The notes below the pieces were generated by a model. The model worked only from the letters and a program-made list of their open reading frames with translations, was not told the DNA's origin and made no database searches. The translations under genes were made by a program, and so were the position numbers. Shown in pieces: positions 1 to 5,177 of a DNA stretch of 5,177 nt (positions are counted from its first letter, which is position 1; the number at the start of each line of letters is the position of its first letter). Origin of the DNA: Dehalococcoidia bacterium UBA1151 (lineage in GTDB: Bacteria > Chloroflexota > Dehalococcoidia > Lucifugimonadales > Lucifugimonadaceae). The DNA lies in the NCBI GenBank assembly GCA_002311865.1, contig DBZV01000122.1:2189-7365 (forward strand), written 5' to 3'.

Positions 1-119
1 CGAACGTGATGAACATAGTCGAGCAGGCGTATTCGTCGATGATCAGTGGCTCCGATGTTGTGCTGTCTAACCATCCGGTCGCTCTCGCTGGCATGTGGAT
101 AGATCACGTACGGGCATAG
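1..119 (+). CDS. C-terminal end of an unidentified protein (5' truncated by the window edge)
   Basis: A frame read from base 3 is open for 38 codons and ends at TAG 117-119; its start lies outside the window. The visible tail ends ...DVVLSNHPVALAGMWIDHVRA and shows ordinary mixed hydrophobic and polar composition, with no transmembrane segment or low-complexity stretch. I do not recognise the family and assign no function. It is read as a real gene end because the frame is open right up to the edge, is on the same strand as the following genes, and its stop lies just before the most plausible start of the Nudix gene (21 bases from the end of TAG to ATG 140). A 38-codon open frame could still arise by chance, so confidence is moderate. 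Confidence 0.5.
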   Translation, partial: NVMNIVEQAYSSMISGSDVVLSNHPVALAGMWIDHVRA

Positions 120-139
120 TTGGAACTGATTTGAGCCAT

Positions 140-679
140 ATGAGGAAGGTTTCCGGAGAAATCGAGGAGTCCGTATTTCAGGATAATGGTCAGGATTGGA
201 TTGCAACCTGGCACCTGTCGCCTGAACCTCAGGCAGGAACCCCGCACGGATCAGCTGGCGTTTGTTTGGCCCCCTCGGGGGAGATCGTGCTGGTGAGCCA
301 GGACGGGAAACGGTGGGAGCTGCCGGCGGGCCGGCCAGAAGGCGACGGAGATTGGCTTGCCACCCTGGAGCGAGAGGTGAGGGAGGAGGCGTGTGCAACC
401 GTGATCGACGCGTCGCTGTTGGGGTTCACTCGAGGAGTATGTGTGAAGGGGCCTGAAGAGGGCCTTGTACTGGTCAGAGCAGTTTGGCGTGCCGATATTG
501 AAATACTTCCGTGGGAGCCGCTTCATGAGACGACGAGTCGAATGCTAATCGAACCTCATGAGGCGCTTGCTCAGATGACCATTCCAGGCGGACTGATGCC
601 GCTATTTCGTCGCTTTATTGACGATGCGCTATCGATATCTAGAGCCTCTCATGAGGGTGGAGCCAATGCGCTTAGGTAG
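140..679 (+). CDS. Nudix hydrolase family protein with a degenerate Nudix box
   Basis: Nudix proteins hydrolyse nucleoside diphosphates linked to another group, using divalent metal held by the Nudix box GX5EX7REUXEEXGU. With ATG 140 the product is 179 residues, a usual single-domain size. The domain begins near GTPHGSAGVCLAP, and a strand and loop (KRWELPAGRP) lead into the box at residues 64-86. R78, E79, E82 and E83 of the REVREE core are present. The upstream Glu of the box is Gly70 (with Asp on either side) and the late Gly is Cys85. The substrate cannot be told from sequence. The start is uncertain: GTG 95 would give 194 residues but overlaps the preceding gene's stop and has no Shine-Dalgarno; TTG 131 has a weak GGA before it; ATG 140 clears the upstream stop but also has only a poor ribosome binding site. 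No clear terminator follows. The protein is cytoplasmic: no signal peptide or membrane segment is seen. Confidence 0.8.
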   Translation: MRKVSGEIEESVFQDNGQDWIATWHLSPEPQAGTPHGSAGVCLAPSGEIVLVSQDGKRWELPAGRPEGDGDWLATLEREVREEACATVIDASLLGFTRGVCVKGPEEGLVLVRAVWRADIEILPWEPLHETTSRMLIEPHEALAQMTIPGGLMPLFRRFIDDALSISRASHEGGANALR

Positions 680-712
680 CACGGATGGCTATTTGGTTGG
701 TACACGGTAGTT

Positions 713-723
713 GCCTATTAGGC
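713..723. repeat. Short palindrome upstream of the rpoB promoter
   Basis: GCCTA-T-TAGGC is a perfect inverted repeat with 5-base arms and a one-base centre, ending 52 bases before the -35 box. It could be an operator half-site arrangement, or chance; perfect 11-base palindromes of this kind arise often enough that no function is claimed. Confidence 0.2.
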
Positions 724-775
724 TGGATGAGACGATGTTCGAGTACTAAATTTATGCAGTTTGGTCCATCCCTCG

Positions 776-805
776 TTGACATAATCTTTGGGATTGTCCT
801 AGAAT
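776..805 (+). promoter_or_regulatory. Sigma-70-type promoter for rpoBC
   Basis: A perfect -35 hexamer TTGACA (776-781) is followed after 18 bp by TAGAAT (800-805), which matches the -10 consensus TATAAT at five of six bases. There is no extended -10 TG. Transcription would start around 810-814, giving a leader of roughly 148 nt before rpoB. This strength suits a highly expressed housekeeping operon and implies that rpoBC is transcribed independently of the upstream Nudix gene. The start site has not been measured. Confidence 0.75.
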
Positions 806-881
806 TGTCATTCGTCAACGTATGTCTATCGCAAACGGGCCCACGATATCTCCCACACCGTAGCCCTCTGAATTCACACTC

Positions 882-918
882 AACGCACCCTGCTCGGGGT
901 GTGTTTGTTGTGTTTTTT
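882..918 (+). terminator. Terminator-like hairpin in the rpoB leader (candidate attenuator)
   Basis: Arms 882-890 (AACGCACCC) and 897-905 (GGGTGTGTT) pair over 9 bp with one G-U pair, closing a 6-base loop TGCTCG. A T-rich run follows (904-918, 11 of 15 T, ending in six T at 913-918). This is the form of an intrinsic terminator, although the six-T run is offset by a few bases from the stem. It lies about 70 nt downstream of the predicted start of transcription and 41 nt before the rpoB start codon, so it would act on rpoBC transcription itself rather than only ending the Nudix transcript. No obvious competing antiterminator for the 5' arm is visible in 812-881. Function is inferred from shape and position only. 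Confidence 0.5.
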
Positions 919-943
919 CGCGTTTCGCAGCTTAAGTCTGCAC

Positions 944-948
944 AGGAG
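944..948 (+). promoter_or_regulatory. Ribosome binding site of rpoB
   Basis: AGGAG lies 11 bases before ATG 960, slightly long spacing but the only purine-rich site near a start. GTG 953 is closer but out of frame, and the in-frame TTG 951 is followed at once by TGA, so ATG 960 is the first usable start in this frame. Confidence 0.8.
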
Positions 949-959
949 TTTTGTGACGC

Positions 960-3900
960 ATGGTAATCGCCTCACGTAACCGGTCTTCTAAGATCACCAA
1001 CAAGTACTTCAACCGCATTGAGCAGGTGATGGAAGTGCCGAATCTGATTCAGATTCAGCTCAATTCATTTTCGTGGCTCAAGGGTGATGGGCTTAAAGAT
1101 CTATTTGAAGAGATCTCGCCCATCGAGGACTTCTCTGGTGGTCGATTTGAGCTCAGCTTCCTTGATCACGCCTGGGAGGAGCCAAAGCAGACTGAGGAAG
1201 AGTGTCGTCTTAAGGAGACAACTTACTCAGCCTCTCTTTACGTCACCGTCCAGCTGATGATCAAGGCAACCGGCGAGCTGAAGCAGCAGCGACTGTTCAT
1301 GGGCGATGTGCCAATGATGACCCGCAACGGGACATTCATCATCAACGGCGCGGAGCGTGTGGTTGTTTCGCAGCTGGTCCGTTCGCCGGGCGCATATTTC
1401 ACTTCCTCAAAGGATCCGGCAACCGGTCGAACACTCTGTTCAGCAAAGTTGATCCCGTACCGCGGCGCGTGGGTGGAGCTTGAGACTTCCAACCGCGACA
1501 TCCTGTACGTAAAAGTCGATCGCAAGCGCCGGACTCCAGTCTCCACACTGCTGCGAGCGCTGGGCTACACAAGCGATGAGGAGTTGATTGAGCTCTTCAA
1601 GGGGGCGGACACGAACCCTGATCACCAGATCATGGCGACGACGATTGCTCGTGACTCCGCGATCTCCACTGAGGATGAGGCGCTGGTTGAGTTCTACCGC
1701 AGACTGCGCCCGGGTGAGCCGCCAAGCGTAGAGAACGCCCGCAACCTGCTGCACAACCTGTTCTTCAACCCCCGTAAGTACGATCTTGGCCGCGTGGGCC
1801 GTTACAAACTCAACCGAAACCTTGGCCGCAATGAGGATGTTCGAACCCTGACGAAGGGTGACATTGTTGATCTGATCCGGAAGATGATTGACATCAACAA
1901 TGGCCGTTCCAAGGTGGACGATATCGACCACCTTGGCAACCGCCGCGTTCGTGCAGTTGGCGAACTGATTCAGAACCAATTGCGTGTTGGGCTTCTGCGC
2001 ATGGAGCGAGTTGTCAAAGAGCGCATGACTACGCAGATGGACCCGGACACCACTACCCCGGCAGCGCTGATCAACATCAGGCCTGTTGTGGCTGCGGTGC
2101 GTGAGTTCTTCGGTGGATCACAGCTATCGCAGTTCATGGATCAGACGAACCCGCTTGCAGAGTTGACGCACAAGCGGCGTCTCTCAGCGCTGGGACCTGG
2201 TGGTCTATCCCGTGATCGTGCCGGATTTGATGTTCGTGACGTTCACGCCTCTCACTACGGCCGCATCTGCCCCATCGAGACCCCAGAAGGTCCGAACATT
2301 GGTCTTCTGGGCTCGCTGGCTACATATGCGCGGCTGAACGAGTACGGCTTCATTGAGACGCCGTACCGGCCAGTATTGCGTGAGATCTCAAGCCACAGCC
2401 CGATACTTCTTGGTCACCATGTGACTGAAGATGCCAAGGACGGCGGCGGGAAGGTTCTGACGGTAGCGGGCAAGTCGCTCACGAAGGCGGTAGTCGAGAA
2501 GATGGCAACCCTGAAGGAGCGGACGCTCAAGGTTCGGCCGTACGTATCAATGAATCCCGACGATATTGTCTACATGCCTGCCGATGAGGAAGAGAAGCAC
2601 ATTATTGGTCAGGCCAACACAACACTGGACTCCCGGAACCAGATTTCCGGAGACCGTGTTGAGGTTCGGTTGGGCGAGGAGTTCCAGCACGAGACTGCGG
2701 ACAAGGTTGAGTATCTTGACGTATCGCCAATGCAGATCGTGAGCGTTTCAACGGCGCTCATCCCGTTCCTTGAGCACGATGATGCAAACCGCGCGTTGAT
2801 GGGCTCAAACATGCAACGGCAGGCTGTACCGCTTCTCCGACCGGATGCGCCTGTAGTGGGCACCGGTATGGAAGAGCGCGTGGCAAAGGATAGCCGCCAG
2901 GTGCTGGTATCTGAGCACGATGGACTGATCACGTCCGTTACGGGCGATATGATCGTGATCCGAGCGGATGATGGCGAGAAGATTGAGTATCCGATCACCA
3001 AGTTCCGCCGCTCAAACCAGGGCACCTGTGTGTCCCAGCGTCCTATCGTGGACAAGGGGCAGCGCGTGGCTGTTGGTGATGCGCTGGCGGACAGCTCTTC
3101 AACCGAGGGCGGTGAACTGGCGCTTGGGCAGAATATCCTTGTTGGCTTTATGAGCTGGGAAGGCTACAACTACGAGGATGCCATCATTCTGAGTGAGAAT
3201 CTTGTTAAAGCTGATAAGTACACCTCCATTCACATTGACAAGCATGAGGCCGAGGCTCGAGAAACGAAGCTTGGCCCGGAAGAGATCACCAGGGACATCC
3301 CGAACACGGCTGAGGACAGTCTGCGTGACCTGGACGAAGAGGGAATCATTCGCATCGGCGCTTACGTTGGCGCCGGCGACATCCTTGTCGGAAAGATCAC
3401 GCCGAAGGGTGAGACTGAACTAACCGCTGAAGAGAAGCTGCTGCGAGCGATATTTGGTGAGAAGGCTCGTGACGTGAAGGACACTTCTCTGAGAGTCCCG
3501 CACGGTGAGTATGGCAAGGTGATCGACGTCAAGGTTCTCAGCAAAGAGAACGGCGACAACTTGCAGCCTGGTGTGCTTCGCATGGTCCGTGTCTGGATTG
3601 CTCAGACACGCAAGATCATGGAAGGCGACAAGATGGCTGGTCGCCATGGTAACAAGGGAGTTATCGCCAAGATCCTCCCGGCCGAAGACATGCCCTATAT
3701 GGAAGACGGCACGCCGCTGGATATCATCTTGAACCCAATTGGTGTGCCTTCACGAATGAACCTTGGGCAGGTACTTGAGATTCACCTTGGATGGGCCGCC
3801 CGCAAGCTGGGTTTTCGAGCGCGGACGCCTGTATTCGACGGTGCAACACATCCGAGTATTGAGGACGAGCTCGCGCGAGCGTGGATGTTGGATCAGGCAA

Positions 3901-4814
3901 AGGCGATTGATACGCGTGAGCTTGATTCAACTGGCTATGACGAAGCTGCGGTCGAATCGTGGCTCAAGGAGCGTGGCTATAAGTACAAGGAGATCTTTGA
4001 CGACTCCAAGATTGGCCCTGCCAAAGAGGCGAGCCTGAGAATCTGGCTCAAAGAAGAGATTGGCGAAGAAGTTGATGACTTGAAGGTGGCAGAGCTGTAT
4101 CAGAAGGTCCTAACTCTGGATAGAGAAGACCACCTGGTGGCACCAATTCTTGGTAAGCAGACTCTGTACGACGGCAGAACTGGCGAGGCGTTTGACCAGC
4201 CAATCGCAGTGGGGCAGGTTTACATGCTCAAACTGATTCACCTTGTTGAGGACAAGATTCACGCCAGGTCAACCGGTCCATACTCCCTAATCACTCAGCA
4301 GCCGCTGGGCGGTAAGGCACAGTTTGGTGGCCAGCGATTTGGTGAGATGGAAGTGTGGGCGCTGGAGGCATACTCCGCGGCTTACAACCTGCAAGAGATG
4401 CTCACCGTCAAGTCAGATGATGTGATTGGCCGAGTGAAGACTTACGAGGCTTCAGTCAAGGGCGAAGACGTGATTCAGCCGGGTGTTCCGGAATCGTTCC
4501 ACGTTCTCCTCAAGGAACTTCAAGGTCTTGGACTATCTGTTGAGTTGCTGAATGAGGCAACCAATAAGTACGAGATCAAAGAGGGTGATGCGACTGCTCC
4601 CGCGATCAGCGAAATTGATAACTCGATCTGGTCAGAAATGGTGCTCGGCGAAGGCATGCCAGACCTTGACCTTGGTGACGATGATGATGACATTTTGATG
4701 TCTGATGACATCGTGGCCGAAGACAAGCCAGAAGGCGATGCGGAAGAATCCTCTGACGATTCCTCGAAGGATATCGGGGACGACAAAAATCCCGATGATG
4801 AGGATAGTGACTAA
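960..4814 (+). CDS. rpoB: DNA-directed RNA polymerase subunit beta
   Basis: This is the beta subunit of core RNA polymerase (alpha2-beta-beta'-omega), which forms one pincer and half of the active site. The 1284-residue protein is complete. The N-terminal protrusion and lobe run to about residue 380, with FIINGAERVVVSQLVRSPG marking the protrusion and DIDHLGNRRVR fork loop 1. The rifampicin region is SQLSQFMDQTNPL from residue 387, then THKRRLSALGPGGL. IPFLEHDDANRALMG starts at 601 and GYNYEDAIILSE at 735 (E739, D740 equal E. coli E813, D814). GDKMAGRHGNKG (889-900) carries K891 and K899, equal to K1065 and K1073. H1101 in HARSTGPYS equals H1237. GGKAQFGGQRFGEMEVW starts at 1117, in the segment that meets the beta' subunit. 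E. coli insertion SI2 is absent. Residues 963-1067 form a long insertion before LYDGRTGE, and residues 1238-1284 an acidic tail. ATG 960 fits the Shine-Dalgarno. No frameshift or internal stop is present. It is very probably cotranscribed with rpoC. Confidence 0.99.
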   Translation: MVIASRNRSSKITNKYFNRIEQVMEVPNLIQIQLNSFSWLKGDGLKDLFEEISPIEDFSGGRFELSFLDHAWEEPKQTEEECRLKETTYSASLYVTVQLMIKATGELKQQRLFMGDVPMMTRNGTFIINGAERVVVSQLVRSPGAYFTSSKDPATGRTLCSAKLIPYRGAWVELETSNRDILYVKVDRKRRTPVSTLLRALGYTSDEELIELFKGADTNPDHQIMATTIARDSAISTEDEALVEFYRRLRPGEPPSVENARNLLHNLFFNPRKYDLGRVGRYKLNRNLGRNEDVRTLTKGDIVDLIRKMIDINNGRSKVDDIDHLGNRRVRAVGELIQNQLRVGLLRMERVVKERMTTQMDPDTTTPAALINIRPVVAAVREFFGGSQLSQFMDQTNPLAELTHKRRLSALGPGGLSRDRAGFDVRDVHASHYGRICPIETPEGPNIGLLGSLATYARLNEYGFIETPYRPVLREISSHSPILLGHHVTEDAKDGGGKVLTVAGKSLTKAVVEKMATLKERTLKVRPYVSMNPDDIVYMPADEEEKHIIGQANTTLDSRNQISGDRVEVRLGEEFQHETADKVEYLDVSPMQIVSVSTALIPFLEHDDANRALMGSNMQRQAVPLLRPDAPVVGTGMEERVAKDSRQVLVSEHDGLITSVTGDMIVIRADDGEKIEYPITKFRRSNQGTCVSQRPIVDKGQRVAVGDALADSSSTEGGELALGQNILVGFMSWEGYNYEDAIILSENLVKADKYTSIHIDKHEAEARETKLGPEEITRDIPNTAEDSLRDLDEEGIIRIGAYVGAGDILVGKITPKGETELTAEEKLLRAIFGEKARDVKDTSLRVPHGEYGKVIDVKVLSKENGDNLQPGVLRMVRVWIAQTRKIMEGDKMAGRHGNKGVIAKILPAEDMPYMEDGTPLDIILNPIGVPSRMNLGQVLEIHLGWAARKLGFRARTPVFDGATHPSIEDELARAWMLDQAKAIDTRELDSTGYDEAAVESWLKERGYKYKEIFDDSKIGPAKEASLRIWLKEEIGEEVDDLKVAELYQKVLTLDREDHLVAPILGKQTLYDGRTGEAFDQPIAVGQVYMLKLIHLVEDKIHARSTGPYSLITQQPLGGKAQFGGQRFGEMEVWALEAYSAAYNLQEMLTVKSDDVIGRVKTYEASVKGEDVIQPGVPESFHVLLKELQGLGLSVELLNEATNKYEIKEGDATAPAISEIDNSIWSEMVLGEGMPDLDLGDDDDDILMSDDIVAEDKPEGDAEESSDDSSKDIGDDKNPDDEDSD

Positions 4815-4824
4815 TTAACTAAAC

Positions 4825-4844
4825 GGGACCGCCGCGTCGGTCCC
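4825..4844 (+). promoter_or_regulatory. GC-rich hairpin between rpoB and rpoC
   Basis: GGGACCG (4825-4831) and CGGTCCC (4838-4844) pair perfectly over 7 bp around a 6-base loop, starting 10 bases after the rpoB stop. The bases after it (ACCATGCG) are not T-rich, so it is not a standard intrinsic terminator on this strand. Read on the opposite strand, the stem is followed by GTTTAGTTAATT, which is moderately T-rich, so it could stop antisense transcription. An mRNA processing or stability element between the beta and beta' reading frames is the other possibility. Perfect pairing is seen; the role is inferred. Confidence 0.5.
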
Positions 4845-4899
4845 ACCATGCGATAGATCCAGACAACCAGCGGTAACTTGTTGTGCTAACCGGGGCGAA

Positions 4900-4904
4900 A
4901 AGGA
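4900..4904 (+). promoter_or_regulatory. Ribosome binding site of rpoC
   Basis: AAGGA lies 10 bases before ATG 4915. The in-frame codon TGA at 4906 rules out any earlier start close by, so the site fixes the rpoC start. Confidence 0.75.
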
Positions 4905-4914
4905 CTGAGTACGA

Positions 4915-5177
4915 ATGACAGATACTGGCACAGACTTCAACGCAATCAGAATCTCACTTGCATCACCTGAACAGGTGCGGGCGTGGTCATACGGTGAAGT
5001 AACCAAGCCGGAGACGATTAACTACAGGACACTCCGCCCGGAAAAGGACGGGCTATTCTGCGAGCGCATTTTTGGCCCAACAAAGGACTGGGAATGCTAC
5101 TGCGGGAAGTACAAGAAGATCCGTTACAAGGGTGTTGTGTGTGATCGATGCGGCGTGGAAATTGCGCGCGCAAAGGT
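4915..5177 (+). CDS. rpoC: DNA-directed RNA polymerase subunit beta' (3' truncated by the window edge)
   Basis: The beta' subunit carries the catalytic Mg-binding NADFDGD motif and forms the clamp of RNA polymerase. Only the first 87 codons are inside the window, so the active-site motif is not visible. The visible part is typical of the beta' N-terminus: I-R-I-S-L-A-S-P-E-Q-V, then WSYGEVTKPETINYRTLRPE, then GLFCERIFGPTKDWEC. The N-terminal zinc-binding ribbon is intact, with C61, C63, C76 and C79 in a CxC...CxxC arrangement (CYCGKYKK and CDRCGVE). It follows rpoB by 100 bp on the same strand with no evident promoter of its own, so the two are probably one operon. The frame is open to the edge and shows no defect. 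Confidence 0.98.
   Translation, partial: MTDTGTDFNAIRISLASPEQVRAWSYGEVTKPETINYRTLRPEKDGLFCERIFGPTKDWECYCGKYKKIRYKGVVCDRCGVEIARAK

Larger units (their letters stand above)
680..959 (+). other. Intergenic region and rpoB leader
   Basis: This 280-bp gap separates the Nudix stop from the rpoB start. Its first 95 bases hold no recognisable terminator for the Nudix gene, only a small palindrome at 713-723. The rest holds the promoter (776-805), a predicted untranslated leader from about 812, a terminator-like hairpin (882-918) and the rpoB Shine-Dalgarno (944-948). An open frame of 93 codons runs through the region on the + strand (685-966), but it spans the promoter and hairpin and its end overlaps the rpoB start, so it is not called as a gene. 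Confidence 0.7.

Noticed and set aside
683..771. GGATGG / CCATCC inverted repeat spanning the gap upstream of the promoter
   Set aside because: Six-base arms separated by 77 bases are expected by chance and form no convincing structure.
805..832. Second promoter (TTGTCA with TATCGC)
   Set aside because: The -10 match is poor (3 of 6) and it overlaps the far better TTGACA/TAGAAT promoter.
828..849. TATCG / CGATA inverted repeat around GGGCCC in the leader as an antiterminator
   Set aside because: The stem is only 5 bp with a 12-base loop and does not compete for either arm of the 882-905 hairpin.
685..966. 93-codon open frame between the Nudix gene and rpoB
   Set aside because: It runs through the promoter and the leader hairpin, has no Shine-Dalgarno at its start, its end overlaps the rpoB start, and its translation resembles no protein I know.
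1440..1979. 179-codon open frame on the minus strand inside rpoB
   Set aside because: It lies wholly antisense to highly conserved rpoB codons, has no family resemblance, and is explained by codon bias of the coding strand; the same applies to the other minus-strand frames across rpoB.
4815..5006. Minus-strand 63-codon open frame over the rpoB-rpoC gap
   Set aside because: It is antisense to the conserved rpoC N-terminus and crosses the intergenic hairpin, with no start signals.

Overview
The window carries the start of an rpoB-rpoC operon: a complete rpoB (960-4814) and the first 87 codons of rpoC (from 4915). Upstream, on the same strand, are a Nudix-hydrolase-like gene (about 140-679) and the last 38 codons of an unidentified gene cut by the left edge. 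All genes lie on the + strand. I see no tRNA, rRNA, insertion sequence, CRISPR array or prophage gene.

Organism: a bacterium of moderate GC content. From memory, the RpoB N-terminus (for example LIQIQLNSFSWL followed by LFEEISPIEDFSGG) most resembles Chloroflexota of the Dehalococcoidia/SAR202 type. The E. coli-specific beta insertion SI2 is absent. A long insertion lies just before LYDGRTGE, and the protein ends in a very acidic tail. The phylum is an inference without any database search, at about 60-65% confidence.

Layout: 1-119 is the 3' end of an unknown gene, followed closely by the Nudix gene. The 680-959 gap holds a sigma-70-type promoter (TTGACA, 18 bp, TAGAAT at 776-805). Between this promoter and the rpoB start is a roughly 148-nt leader with a terminator-like hairpin and T-rich tract at 882-918, then a Shine-Dalgarno AGGAG. 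rpoB and rpoC are separated by 100 bp that holds a GC-rich hairpin (4825-4844) without a T tract and the rpoC ribosome binding site. No ribosomal protein gene (rplJ/rplL) precedes rpoB; the promoter indicates that rpoBC is its own transcription unit here.

Function: RpoB and RpoC are the two catalytic subunits of RNA polymerase and are presumably cotranscribed. The leader hairpin is placed where it could attenuate transcription of the polymerase genes. The Nudix gene looks independent of the operon. This is mostly a housekeeping region. The points worth a second look are the leader, the intergenic hairpin and the lineage-specific parts of RpoB; I found no convincing undescribed multi-gene system.
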